Origin: Dermacentor variabilis
Lineage: Eukaryota; Arthropoda; Arachnida; Ixodida; Ixodidae
DNA length: 64,000 bases
Direction: 5' to 3'
Assembly: GCF_050947875.1 (NCBI RefSeq)
Contig: NC_134569.1
Coordinates: forward strand, 207,876,127-207,940,126
The notes below the pieces were generated by a model. That model ran no database searches, had not been told where the DNA came from, and saw nothing but the letters and a program-made list of their open reading frames with translations. Of the stretch, positions 11,261 through 23,367 are shown piece after piece (position 1 is the first letter of the stretch; each line of letters begins with the position of its first letter). The translations under genes were made by a program, and so were the position numbers.

Positions 11261-11766
11261 CACATCTCGTCGAGGAACCACAGTGTCGTGAATTGGCCGC
11301 GTTTCTGGAAACTGTGTGCTACAGTGCCAGTCTTGGGAGTGACCTGTTCGAGTACATCGCAACGTGCGCGCGTGTCGCCACGACCCGCTGTGTGGTGCCG
11401 GCCAGTGCCCCACCCCTGACATCAAGCAGCTGAACCTCCGTGCTGCATGTCACAGGGCTGAGCTCGAACAGTCTGGTGTCACCATGTGAGGCAGTGGCAC
11501 AGAGAAAGCTGGTCCAGCCTGTGCTCCTCACTTGATTACACGTGCAATTACTCTTGCCCATGGCGCAACCTCAGCGCCATCCTGCGGCCCACGTACCGCG
11601 CTGCCCTGCGCTCTCTATCGCCATGGCATGCAGCATCACTGACAGCTGGTCGAGCTGCTCGCAGACACATCTTGTCCACTGCCTGCTGCCCTGGCGCAGC
11701 TGCTACTGCACATCCTGCCCAGCTGCCGCATCACCCCATCGTTAATTTCCAAAGGCAAGCCTCCAG

Positions 11767-12560
11767 GTGGAGATAGGTGCACTGTGGGTGGCTGACTTCA
11801 CTATCAGTGAGCTGTCTATAGTCATTGCGTCATGGAAGCGCCACTCAGCTCCTGGCTCCGATGGCATCACGCACCAGATGCTGCGGAACTTCAACCACGA
11901 GCGTCTCCAACCTTCAACGCAGTGTCGAGATCTGGCGTCATTCCAAAGGATTGGAGCAAGGTGGTGGTTGTGCCGTTACTCCAAAACGGCAAACCACCCG
12001 AGCAACCCTGCCTCATACCAACCAGTCTCCCTCACATCTGCTGCGGGCAAGGTGCTTGAGGCCATGGCAATGTGGTGACTCGAGTGGATAGCGGAGGTGC
12101 TCGACACATGCGCTGCAGAGCAGAGTGGCTTCCGTCGTCTACGGGCCACAGCAGACTCCCTCGCAGGCATTATATCAACACTCGAGGAGGCCAAAAATCA
12201 AGGGGACCTCATTCTACTGGATGTGATGTGTACGTTTGACTGACTCCCACATGCCACAATCGACATGCTCAGTGCGTTAAGTGTGAGTGGCCGGATGATT
12301 GCTTACATCACGGCTTTCCTCAGTAGCCGTATGATATGTGTGCACGTGGGGAATGTGCTCAGCCAGCTGCAAGTGGTGTCAGCAGGTGTATCGCAGGCAG
12401 TGCGCTGAGCCCGTCTTTCAGTCTCACACTGGCACGCATCACGGACTACCTCCGTCAACTGCCAGTGTACGAAGTTCGTGCTGTGGTGTATGTGGACGAC
12501 ATCGTGCTGTTTGCGAGTGGTACCCACCAATACAGGAGTGTCCTTTGAATGTGTGTTCAT
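11767..12560 (+). pseudogene. LINE reverse transcriptase domain
   Basis: The frame shows SAPGSDGITHQMLRNF (RT block 1) near 11850, and VVYVDDIVLFASG (the catalytic YVDD block) at about 12484-12522. Stops and shifts fall between them. The usual order of LINE reverse transcriptase is kept. Confidence 0.8.
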
Positions 12561-13299
12561 TGCGCGCTAGAAGCCGTTGACGCGACGCATACATCTGCGG
12601 CATCGGTCTCACTCTCTCTTCAGCAAAGATGGCATCGACGGTTCATCCCAGCTACACCTCCCACTATGTTGTGCCGTGCCTTTCTCTCCGTGGTGCTGTG
12701 CTCTATATCAAAAGCGCGTGCCCTACCTCAGCCTGCTCGTGGACCAGCATCTCAACAGGCATGCGGTAGTGGCTGCCCTGCGGAAAGGATCCCACCATGC
12801 AGTGGGTGCGGCACAGTCACTCCTAGCGCGTGGACAGGGATGCTCGCCGGCTCTCGCACTGCATATATACAACGCGATGGCATCGACGAGAGTCCTCTAT
12901 GGCCTCTCTCTTGCTGTCCTAAAGCCATCTCAGTAGAAGGCACTTGATGCAAATCATCAGGCCGTGGACGACAGATCCTAAGCCTGCCCTACTCATCACA
13001 AGTCAGTGCGACACTCGCCGAGGCAGGGAAGACTCCTGTCTCTCTGCACTAGAAGAGGTGAGCGCTCAACCACACTGAGCGCTTGCAGCGATCGCCGCAC
13101 GGGATGCAGCTGATCTACTGGCTTCGCTCTCTACTACCCAATTCCGGCAGGGGATGCTGAGCCATTGAATTCACAAGCCTGGTGAGATCAAACTCAATCT
13201 GCGCATGATTCCCACTACCTCTGTATCGGCAACACCAGCTTGCCATACGTCCCACCATCCTGGGAGTAAGAAGCAAGCGGAACACCGCCACCTCAGCTT

Positions 13300-14097
13300 T
13301 GCATCACGAAATGGCTGCAACAATCGAGGAGCAACTCGCTGCCCATCTCCTCGTCTACAAAGATGGCTGTGTGCTACACGATGGTTCTGCCACGGCTGCT
13401 TGTGTCGCGCCCGAGCTGCCCGCACAGAGCCAGTGGCCGTGTTCTACCCACAGTGTCATCAATGCATGCAGAGTTGGCAGCCAAGCTGCTGTTCCAGCAG
13501 AAAAGTCCGGCGGCGGCCATCCTGATGGACTACCACATAGTGCTCTCGATGCTGGCCAGAGGACGCTGCGGTCCACTGCTGATCCAGTGCTTCTTCACAA
13601 ATCTGCATGGCATCTGCGAGCAGGGACGCGACCTCATTTTCCAGTGGGTGCCTTCACACATCGGCATACACGGAAACAAGGAAGCAGACCGGTTCGCAAA
13701 GGAGACTCACAGCACTTTGGTGCCGATGTCACTTATCGTGACACTGTTCGACGTCGCCCGCCACACCGTGGCTGGAATGCTGCGTTCATGGCACCCAGAT
13801 CCTTGTGTCACCAGCAGCAACCCCCGAAAATGCTGCCGCACAGGGGATCGAGCTGTCCAGAACGAGCTATCCTGCTTTGCCTCTGCATTGGCTGTTGTCG
13901 CACCGCGGAAAAGATCCATAAGACTCATTGGTACTGGCAATACCTTCTGTGACAAGTGTGCCAATGTCGAGACCCTCGAGCATGTGCTTATGCGGTGCCC
14001 CGAGTATGCTGCTAAACGCGACATGCTCATCACTGCTTACCACTGCCTCAGACTTCAGATGCCCTATTATTTTTGTCTGCCTACTCCTCGGTTGTGA
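13300..14097 (+). pseudogene. LINE RNase H and C-terminal zinc motif
   Basis: RNase H features are visible in the frame ending at 14097: ELAAKLL, then QWVPSHIGIHGNKEADRFAK with the His and final Asp. A C-terminal cysteine motif follows (CDKCANVETLEHVLMRCP). The first part of RNase H (about 13330-13420) lies in a different frame. The frame is open for its last 244 codons. Confidence 0.8.
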
Positions 14098-14379
14098 GGC
14101 ATGCTTTCTCGACGCTGCTTCACTGCCTGGAAGGAGCTGACTTTGGTGCCTGACTCCAAGTCTCACTGCCTTCGCGTCATTGCTTGCCACTCGGTTTTCT
14201 TTTTTTCTTTCCTTTTTTTTTTCTCCTTCAATCTTTCTTCTCTACTCTTTCTCTACCCCTCTCATCCCTTCCTGTGCAGTGCTGTTGAGGTGCCCTCTTG
14301 CGGGAGACAGTTGTGGTGCTGCACTTTTTTCTCCTTCCCTAATAAAAGTCACTTCACATCGTCTCTCACTATATATTTA

Positions 14380-14700
14380 TAAAACAACTTCTATTGCTTA
14401 GTGTAAGTTTTTTATAAATGTTAAATATGGAAAAGCTCTATTTTAGTTTAAGACTTGGCTTAGCCACTTTAAACAAGGAAGGTGTTGGAAGAAGTTCTAA
14501 CATGCAGCGACACCACATCCTGCACCGTTTCACTTTTAGTGTGAATTGACCAGTTCTATGTCAGTTATGGTCTGTGGCACGGTGGTCTGTTGCTTTCTTC
14601 ACAAGCAGTTTTTTCTGTTACACTATGTGCGTCTCATTACCCTTGCTGGATCGTCATCACAGTTTTAAAGCTGCATATCAGTAAATGAGAGTGATCCAGA
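14380..14700. other. No gene recognised
   Basis: AT-rich linker between the LINE tail and the next transposon fragment. No feature is supported. Confidence 0.4.
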
Positions 14701-15440
14701 AGTTGAGTGCTCCGCTCAACCTCGCTTAAAGGAGCGGAAGCAGTATTTGGAACCTGGACAACCTTTCGTGTTTACACAAACAACCCTCCGACTTCGGGCA
14801 AGCCGCTACAACGTGGCTTCAGCCTATCAAGACTTAAAATGCAGAGCAAGCAGATTGCTCCCCGACAAGAGATGGTGCAGTTATCTCAGAAAAATGTGGT
14901 TGTCACCATCAATCAATGAGTTGTGCCAACGATTCAGTGTGCACGGAGGAGAGAACTAGCATGCACAGCGCGGACTTTGAAGATGTCATATTGGCTACGG
15001 AGGATGCTGCCAATGGCGTTATCGATGAATATACCACAAGCAATGCAGAGGACTTTCTAAAGCTGTTTTCTAATGAACATTTGCCAAACTTCGAGTTAAG
15101 TGTTGCCAACGCAATGGTCGTGTTGATGGCATATTTGACATCAGCTGGACTGAATTGGAGTGACATGGAGAAACTTTTCAAGTGATGAACCTTCTGCTGG
15201 GTGCTGAAGTGCTGCCATCACTGCAGTATTTGCTGCAAACAGCCAGCAAAAACTGGCAAGGGCAGTTGCTTAAGTGCCACTGCTTCTGCACGTCATGTTG
15301 TACTTATGTTGCAAATCCGACTGGGCGAGGCTTTGTTTGCTCAAACTGTGAAGCTTAGAATTCACAATTTCTTAGCAAAATTGAACTTGAAGAAACAAAT
15401 TGAAGTTTTGCTTTTAAAGGAAGAAGAGGAAGTTACAAAT
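14700..15440 (+). pseudogene. N-terminal fragment of an unassigned DNA-transposon protein
   Basis: The frame at 14916-15185 encodes an acidic helical segment (VANAMVVLMAYLTSAGLNW). A downstream frame at about 15186-15355 reads LLLGAEVLPS and then paired cysteines (CHCFCTSCC ... FVCSNCEA), a zinc-ribbon arrangement. I have seen this helical-plus-zinc-ribbon start in large transposon-like proteins of ticks and other animals, but I cannot assign a superfamily. Stops occur after the ribbon, and the rest of the protein is missing where the next LINE begins. Confidence 0.45.
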
Positions 15441-15729
15441 GAGCACAGACGTGGCTGAGTCGGCTTACGCTTCTTTGAATATTTTCAAACATTTTTTTGC
15501 GTTTGCCACCGATATTTTGGTCTTTTCTAAACCAGTTTCGCACGAGCTTTCCGACGATACCTTTTTCGTTGGGGTGAGTGAAGTTTTCGGCGAGTTATTG
15601 AACTTTGAGTGTGCGAAACGGTGCCTAAGGTTAGTTACGAGTACGGAGCTAGGGTTAGCATCAAGTACAGTACTTTCCAGGCGGCGCCAGGCCTCGTAAG
15701 GCCCCTGTCGCCCTGAAAAGACGTCGAAG

Positions 15730-17234
15730 ATGCCCGAAACGGTGACGGTTGAAGGCATGGACATCAATCCGGAAGACTTCGATGGAGCTGGGTGGACCAC
15801 CGCCCTAGGCGCCAGACGACGATGGGATCCGGCAAAGGCCGCGACGCAGGCAAGCACGGCAACAAAGAACGGTTTCAATGCACGCTCCCGCTCAACAGTT
15901 CAGAGGGTGGTAGCCGCTTCGCGGCTCTCCCGGCTGCCGAGAGATGAGATTAAGATCATTGTCCGGCCCCAAGGAGGGCTCGATGTTTCGAAGGCGGACT
16001 TGGTGCTGCTGGCGAGGGCTCTGACCATGGCCACGGCACTAACCGACCAACAAGCATCGGAGGACACGATCTGCCCCAACAAGGTACAAAATATTATTGT
16101 GATTTCGTCTCCAGTGTCATCCAACGCTGCCGCTTATGCCGGCATCCAGAAAATTCACACAAAAGTCGGCGCTTTCGAGGTCTCTGCATACGTGGCCGTG
16201 CCGGAAAGCACTTGCAAAGGGGTCATCAGGAACGTTGACCCCTCAATAGAAGAGCATGCCCTCAAAAGCATGATTGTAAATCAAAGGAACTAGACCGCCA
16301 TTGAGGTCGAGAGAATCAAAAACATGCATGTCGTTGTGATCCTCCTAGATGGGCTTCGAGTCCCAAACAACGTCATGTGCGGAACAGCCCTATTGCCATG
16401 TTTGCTTTACAAACGACAAGTCGACGTTTGTCACGTCTGTGGCCGGGTCGGGCACAGGGCCGATGTATGCCACAGCAGCAAAGAAGAGAGAAGTAAATGC
16501 CACAACTCCTAAACGGCGCTGCAGAACTACGCAACTGCACCCCGAAATGCAAGCTCTGCGGGGCAATCACCCCACGGGCGACCGTTCGTGCAGACAAAGA
16601 TTTCACATCCCATGTTGTGCGAAGACGCTGGAGAAGAAGACGAAACCGCTCTGACAGAGACGCCAACCCATACGAGGTCAATGACCCAGCGGCCATACAG
16701 CAGGATCCGGCAGGTGGCTCCATCCCCAAGCAGCGCTCCCAATCCAGAGGGCGCTCCCAATCTAGAGGGCGCTCCCAATCTAGAGGGCGCTCCCGCTCCA
16801 GGGGCCGATCCCGGTCGAGATCCAGCTCCAGGCGGCCCGGCAGGAAAATGACATGGACCGACATGGTCGGTAACAACGGTTCTGCACCGCCAACTTCAAA
16901 GCCAGGTAAGGCGCAGTCAGAGCATGTGGCAGACCCGCGAATACACACACTAGAGAGGGAAAACAAAGCACTCAAACAGGAACTAGCTGAACTCAGGGCA
17001 ACCCTAGCCAGGCTAGAAGGCCGTATCTTAACAGACAACACACCGACACCCATCCCTCAATCATCAGGGACGATGGTCGCATCGTGTAGCACACACAAAC
17101 GCAGGGCCGTCGTCATCCAAACCGATGACACATCTGACGTGGACGCGTCTATGTCTGATGTCAGCGAGGCTCCTTCTAACGCCTCCGTCAGTGACAACAA
17201 AGCTAAGAAGCACAGCAAGAAGAAGAAGAGCTAG
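15730..17234 (+). pseudogene. LINE ORF1, gag-like with RS repeats
   Basis: It starts MPETVTVEGMDINPEDFDG. The frame has one TAG at 16291-16293 and continues in phase to a CCHC knuckle (CHVCGRVGHRADVC) near 16426. A frameshift before 16497 leads into CTPKCKLCG and an arginine/serine region encoded by an 18-bp tandem repeat. A predicted coiled coil follows (LERENKALKQELAEL). The frame ends at 17234 in a lysine-rich tail. The family role is RNA binding in the retrotransposition particle. Confidence 0.8.
16734..16805 (+). repeat. 18-bp tandem repeat coding RS dipeptides
   Basis: CGCTCCCAATCTAGAGGG-like units start at 16734, 16752, 16770 and, in altered form, 16788. In the ORF1 frame each unit encodes RSQSRG. 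The second and third units are identical, so local expansion was recent compared with the rest of the element. Confidence 0.9.
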
Positions 17235-17462
17235 TACAACGTATTTCAATCGGCAATTACTGAAATTAAGGAGGTACTCGCTCAAATCTGCGGCAGACTC
17301 GACTGCCTAGAAAGACCAATCGCTCATCCCAAAGCCACGAAAATAATCCCCACACCAGACCCAGGGCCCATGCCTGCCCTGGGACCCACACCTACGCCGC
17401 CCGCACCCTCCAAGCCACCAGGCTCAATGAGTGAGCCCAGCATAAATGGGGCCATACCAAAC

Positions 17463-18180
17463 CAGTACAATGGATAACGCACCAGAATATTTCAAGATTT
17501 GGCAATGGAACTGTAACTCATTTAACAAAAAGAAATCTAACCTAACGCAATTTGTCAGATCATGTAAAGAAAAGCCATGCGTCATCATCCTACAAGAATG
17601 TGGGGCGGAAAAGAACATTCAAAACGTCCTTCTCGGGGTATAGGGTTTCCAGGCCGACCCTGGACCCAGAGTTCAAACAATCCAGGGGCGTTGCTACTCT
17701 CATCCGCAAAGATGTCAGCTTTGTGGAAAGAGGCACCCCGACGTACAAAAAAGGCCTGGAATCCATGCTCAAGTTATCCCCAGTCGGGCCCTAAAGACCA
17801 ACCTTTACATATTAAACATCTACAGTTCCCCAACTGACAGACTCAGAAACTTTAACAAACTTCTCACATCGGTCGCGTCGCAAGCCAAGGACAGGCCACT
17901 GATTGTTGCCGGGGACTTCAATGCGCACAACACCGTCTGGGGTTACGCCACCAATGACAGGAAAGGAATTAACCTTGCCGAGTGTACGGACACCCTAGGC
18001 ATGCAACTCATCACGGACTCAAGGTTTCCGTCGCGCAAAGGCAACTCGGTTCAGAGGGACACAACCCCGGACCTGACGTTCCTCAGGAACACTGATGGGT
18101 CGTGGGACAACCTGCAAGAGGACCTTGGCAGTGATCATTAAATCCTAAAAATCAACGTCCGCATCACACCCACTTCTCCC
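17463..18180 (+). pseudogene. LINE endonuclease domain
   Basis: It begins IWQWNCNSF. A frameshift lies near 17640, and another segment carries the active-site blocks: AGDFNAHNTVWGY near 17910, PDLTFLRN near 18070, and GSDH at about 18130. The last block is followed at once by a TAA stop. Confidence 0.85.
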
Positions 18181-18284
18181 AAGAATTACACCTACGTCGA
18201 CTGGGACCTCTTCAGAAGAATGAGGGTAATGCGGACCAACAAGGAGACACCTTCGAAGAGCTCCTGGAAAATCCGAAAATTACG

Positions 18285-19930
18285 GTGGCCAATGCCACTA
18301 AAGAAATAAGCGTGGATATGGAGGTGTCAGCCAAGGACTCCAGACTTGCACACCTCCTAGAGGCCAAGAACGTGCTAAGAGAAAGATGGAAACAGCAGAA
18401 GCTAAACAGGAGACTGAGGTATAAATTAACGAAAATCAACAAAGAGATTGAAGAACACTCCAGAAAGTTGAATGTGCAGCAATGGGACGAAGTGTGTAAT
18501 GAGGCGGATGGTAAAATGAGAAGGGGCAGCAAGTGGAGCCTTCTTAAGAACCTATTCGCCAACAACAACAAACCAACCAAGAGTTTTGCCCGACTAACGA
18601 TTGAAAGGCTCGTTCATCTTCACACGAAAGAAGGCACGAGTTCGCAAGACTTTGCTGACGCCCTGGCAGACATCTACCTACCAGTAGAGTGCAAATCTGT
18701 CCCGTGGAACGACCCGACACACGAGTACAAGGGGACACCTCAACTATTGCTGGATCGTCGTTTCGAAGTTTCGGAGATTGTGCACACCTTTCATGAACTA
18801 AACGGATGCTCGGCCCCCGGCCCAGACGGACTAACAAACAAGCTGCTCAGAAATCTAGATGACAAAGCCATACAAATCATTATGAGCAAAATTAACGAGG
18901 TATGGGCTGAAGGCCGGGTGCCGGACGAATGGCGAACTGCCCAATGTAGTCCTCATCCCCAAATCCAGAAAACCACTTCATGCAGAGAATCTGAGACCCA
19001 TCTCCCTTACGTCGTGCCTTGGGAAGGTCGCAGAACCGGAAAGCACACTGAAGAACCGAAGAGCACACTGAAGAAAACGGCCTATTCCACCACAATCTCA
19101 TAGGCTTCAGAAAATCACTATCCACACAAGACGCCATGCTACTCATCAGGAACGCCGTCATAGACAACAAATCCAGGGATGTAAAAGGCATCCTGGCGCT
19201 CGACCTAACGAAGGCTTTCGACACGGTCAGGCACGAGCACATCCTCAACGAAATCTCCACTTTAGATCTTGGAGTAAATTTCCACAATTTCGTAAGATCA
19301 TTCTTGGATAACCGAACGGCTACCATAAACGTTGGACAAATCAGATGCAGAAAGCACATGCTAGGTAACATCGGTACCCCGCAAGGGTCAGTGCTTTCGC
19401 CGCTTCTTTTCAACATCGCAACGCATGATCTCACAAACAAACTTTCGAAAGTCCCGGGGGTAGGGCACCCGATTTACGCCGACGACATCACCATTTGATC
19501 TACGAGCGGCCCGCTACGCACTCTGGAGCAGAACCTACAGCAAGCGCTGGACACCATGGAAGCTTTTCTTGCAAACACGGGACTGAAGCTCTCCCCCAGC
19601 AAATCAGAGCTCCTTCTGTGCAAACAAGGCCCCAGGCTGAGACAGCCCCTTAGCTCCCTCCCCGTTCACCTACACACCACGGACGGAGGAAACATCACCA
19701 GGTGTAACACAATCAAGGTCCTGGGCATGGTCATTGGGGCTTACAGCAATGACAATGCAGAGGCACTAAAACGCATCACAAAGAGCACCCTCAACTTCAC
19801 CAGGGTCATATCACGGGTCAGCAAAAGGGATGGCCTGAAAGAGGACAACCTCATGAAAGCATTTCATGCCTTCCTTATCAGCCACGTAACCTACGGCGCC
19901 CCTTCCTCAACTGGAAGAAGACAAAGCTGA
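18285..19930 (+). pseudogene. LINE reverse transcriptase domain
   Basis: Blocks appear in order: SAPGPDGLTNKLLRNL near 18810, ALDLTKAFDTVRHEHIL near 19197, TPQGSVLSPLLFN near 19375, and IYADDITI at about 19475-19495, the catalytic block. An in-frame TGA at 19496 follows the catalytic block. Two frameshifts interrupt the domain (about 18950-19130). The thumb region continues to 19930. Confidence 0.88.
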
Positions 19931-20136
19931 ATAAAATTAATACACTAATCAGAACAGGATTGAAAAAGGTCCCAAGCCTCCCTAGAAACACTAGCATGGA
20001 ATGACTCCTCCAATTGGGGCTACACAACATGGCTACCAAACTCTTTGAGGCACAGTGAAACTCCCAAATTAGTCGGCTCTCACTCACAAGGGCGGGCATC
20101 GAGATCTTACTAGAAGCAGGCATACAGCCCCTCTTC

Positions 20137-21120
20137 ATGCCACCAGAGAAGTCGCAACCATGCACAAACGCCAAGAGATCAATAACCGTTGATCCCATCC
20201 CACGAGACATACACCCCACCCACAACGAAGGGCGGAGAAAAGCGAGAGTGAAGGCAATCATTGACAACATCAAATGTAACGAAACGCAAGTCCTCTTCGT
20301 TGATGCGGCCAGATATTGGAATCGAGGCGCCTCTGTGGTGGACGCCCATTGCTCACTCGTCAACGCAGCCACGGTAGTTACCAACTTCACTCACGAAGCA
20401 GAAGAAATGGCCATTGCGGTGGCCCTTCGAAGCTGCAAAGGAGCGTCAGTCATTTACTCGGACTTAAGAACAGCTATTAGAACCATCTCGTCGGCCCTCG
20501 CCTCTAGGAAAGCAGCTACGGTTATCAACACCATCTTCTTCCAAGAAACGGGAGGAGACAACCTCACGTTTCCACACATCACATGGTTCCCGGCCCACAT
20601 GGACAACATTTCCGAACCTCCTGACTGTAATCCGAACGAGCGGGCACACCAACTGGCGCGAGAGCTCACATTCCACGTCTGCAGTCCGCCCTCTCGCTTC
20701 AACCCAGCCTGGAGGGACCTAGACAACAAAGACCTGCTCGTATCAGACCACGAAATCACTTCAAATCATAGGTTATCAAGAAGAATTTTTCCTCCTCCTC
20801 ACCCAAAGCTCAAAAAAGCACAGGCCGTCGCTTACAGACAGTTGCAGACTAGAACATACATCACACCAACAACACTAAGCAGGATCAATCCTGACCTTCC
20901 TACTGAATGCCCACACTGCGGCCACGAATACAAAAACTTCGAACACATGCTCTGGCTGTGCCCTGCCAACGCGAGCATGGACTTTCCCGACCAGTCTTCC
21001 TGGGACTCAGCGCTCAGAAGCACAGAGCTCATCGCTCAGCTCAAGGCTGTCCAGAGGGCCCGGGCCGTCACCGAAGGGCTCTGTCTATCGGCCCCGACCT
21101 GGGTGGCGCCGCCGGATTGA
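20137..21120 (+). pseudogene. LINE RNase H and C-terminal zinc motif
   Basis: A 327-codon open frame encodes RNase H. It shows LFVDAARYWNRGA with the first Asp, EAEEMAIAVAL with the Glu, IYSDLRTAI with the second Asp, and WFPAHMDN. It ends with a cysteine motif (CPHCGHEYKNFEHMLWLC). The stop is at 21118-21120, just before the tail. This is the best-preserved part of the element. Confidence 0.88.
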
Positions 21121-21276
21121 TTTCCCCTCAGGACATAAAAAAGGTTCTAACTCACTCACTCACTTTGCTTTCAAATAAGGAATTAGACATGACGCTTCTA
21201 AATTCTCTTGGGAAGAAAAATCGAGGCGGGAGCTCGTCACAGCGAAGTTCTGGTGATGCAACTGTGCTGACAGATA

Positions 21277-23254
21277 TCAGATAGTGCCTTCTACCAGAAG
21301 CACATGGAAGGCTGGCAGTGGAGTGACATCTTTCACTTTAAACACTGATGGTGCCCAAGAATTCCGCACTGTGCAAAAGTTCAGCAAAAAGCGACGAAAA
21401 TGTGCCACAAAGCGAAAAAAATGTATTTCTGCCATTGATATAGACAATAGTGAGCGTCCGAACAGCAGCAAAGAGCTTGACATCGATGGAATGCGTGCCG
21501 GGAGCCGACGGGGATGCCATGGACGTTTCCTTGGCAGTTGCGATAGCTGCCCTGCAGGATGACGGAGCTGTGCCATCTGTGCAACTCAAGTGTACAAGGT
21601 TCGATTCCACTTTTTTGACGTGTGCAGATTGTGTAGTCCAGAACTCGCATCAGTTTTGGCAATAAAATGAAAAACGAAGTGCCTCGTGACTCAGGGCAGT
21701 GCCCCATATTCACCCACGATGCGTACAATTACAGATTTGGACGCCGTGAACAGCTTGTTGGAAGTTGCTGTTTGTGGGGTGTGCCGTGGATCACTGGCTA
21801 CTTAAAGGAAAGTGCTATGCAGCAATTGTGGTTAACTTCGTTGGCAGTGGAGCTCACGATAAGTTGCAGGCTCGGCAAACTACAACCCATTTAAAATCAA
21901 TCTTGTGGCATGTGCTGTGCAGACCACAGGAAATGGGCAGACTGCCCTAAAAATTTTTTTTCACAATAGGAGTTTCCCACAGAGGTTTGCATAAAAAGAC
22001 ATATGAGAATTACTTGAAAAGCAAGCTGAACCCAGCAGCAACCAGAGCATGCACGGAGAACTTCGAAAAGTGTGTTGCTACCATGAAAGAGCATTACAAA
22101 CAGGTTAATTTTGGCAACACTGCAATTTGTTTTGATGGCACATGGCACACCAGAGGCCACACTTCTCACACTGGGGTGGCTACTGAGATGGCTACTAAGA
22201 ACATCTCATACCCTGAGATGTTCTCAAGGTATGAGCATGATTATGTGGTTCCTCTCCAATTTCTGCCTTGGCTGCGAGTGTGGACCAAAACCATACCGCC
22301 CAGGTTATGCTGAATGGAAGGCAGAGTATTCATACTGAAAAATATAACCTGCAAGGGAGGCCAAATGAAAGTTGAGGCAGCAAAGGTACTGCTACAACAT
22401 ACACTCTCGCTACATGGCCTCAGGTACACTGCCATGCTCTGTGATGGGGACAGCAGGTCCTTTAATGCCATTGATGAAGCCAACGATTGTGGCTTTATTC
22501 AAGTTAAAAAAGAAGACTGCACAAATCATGTACAGAAGCGCATGGGCATGGCACTTCGTAACCTTGTGCAAAAGAACAAGTCTGATGAACATGAACAGCG
22601 CATTAATGGTGAAGGACGGCTGACCGGAGACCTGATTGCGAACATCTCCAGCTTTTATGGATAGGCTATCAAATCTTTTGCTAGAGACATCGACAAACTG
22701 CACAATGCAGTATGGGCCACATTCTATCACATTACGTTGACAGATGAGTGGCCCAATCACAACTTCTGTCCCCATGGTCGCAAGTCATTGTGCAAGTATA
22801 GCTCGGCTATGGCAAAGAATGAGCCACCACCAAAAACCAGGTAAAACCTGCCAGAAGCAGCCAGCAGTGCACTGCGTATAATCTGAGTTTCTGGCTGACA
22901 AAAAGCTTCTACAACAGTGCCAGTGATGGCAGACACAGAATGCCAATGAGGCACTGCACTGGGTGATTTGGAGCCCAGTTCCTAAAGACAAAAATGCATC
23001 ATTGTTTGCAGTTGAGGCAGCAGTTGCTGAGGCAGTCATGCGCTTCAACCTTGGCACCCCTGACCAATTCAAGCATAGTGAGACAGCCGCAGTTAGAACA
23101 GACCTCTAAAGGTAGTCTGAGGGCCACTGAAAAGAACTGCCATTGCACTGTTGCTGCGGAGAGGAAGCGAGTGTCCTCGGTAGCCATTCAAGCAGCTCCA
23201 AAGTGGAGGAAACGAGGAAAGCCCCATCCAGATTACTCCCCTGGAGCCTTCTGA
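21277..23254 (+). pseudogene. Mutator-domain (PF20700-type) transposase, broken
   Basis: Pieces in several frames match the arthropod transposase family with the Mutator-like domain. They are a CxxC-bearing N-terminal part near 21720-21960 ending in TGNGQTAL, AICFDGTWHTRGHTSH at about 22120, FCLGCECGPKP near 22260, and MEGRVF... with MLCDGDSRSFNAIDE and CTNHVQKRMG (22314-22664). The C-terminus is KPHPDYSPGAF at 23254. Many stops and shifts are present. The same family is represented by an N-terminal fragment at 39651-40097. Confidence 0.75.
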
Positions 23255-23367
23255 GAAAAGTGCTCACCAGTTAATTGCCTGTTGTATTGATGCCAGTGCT
23301 TCATATTGTTACACTAATATGTTTCAGTGTTCTTTAAAATTTTTGTTTGTATTTTTGAATCTTTCAG

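Larger units (their letters stand above)
8900..14375 (+). mobile_element. Decayed RNase H-bearing LINE (I/R1 type)
   Basis: The order is zinc-knuckle ORF1, endonuclease, reverse transcriptase, RNase H and a C-terminal cysteine motif, all on the plus strand. Each part is broken by stops and frameshifts. RNase H downstream of reverse transcriptase places it in the I/R1-like LINE groups. The 3' end is near an AATAAA at about 14340. The 5' limit is not seen clearly. Confidence 0.85.
15470..21175 (+). mobile_element. Second RNase H-bearing LINE (I type)
   Basis: A two-ORF LINE on the plus strand: ORF1 with a zinc knuckle and RS repeats, then endonuclease, reverse transcriptase, RNase H and a C-terminal cysteine motif. 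It ends in a short (ACTC)n-like tail at about 21152-21167, as I-type LINEs often do. It is better preserved than the LINE at 8.9-14.4 kb but has several stops and shifts. The 5' limit is approximate. Confidence 0.88.

Noticed and set aside
15405..21182. Target duplication of the second LINE (TTTGCTTTTAAA and TTTGCTTTCAAA)
   Set aside because: The match is short, imperfect and T-rich, and the 5' limit of the LINE is not fixed independently.
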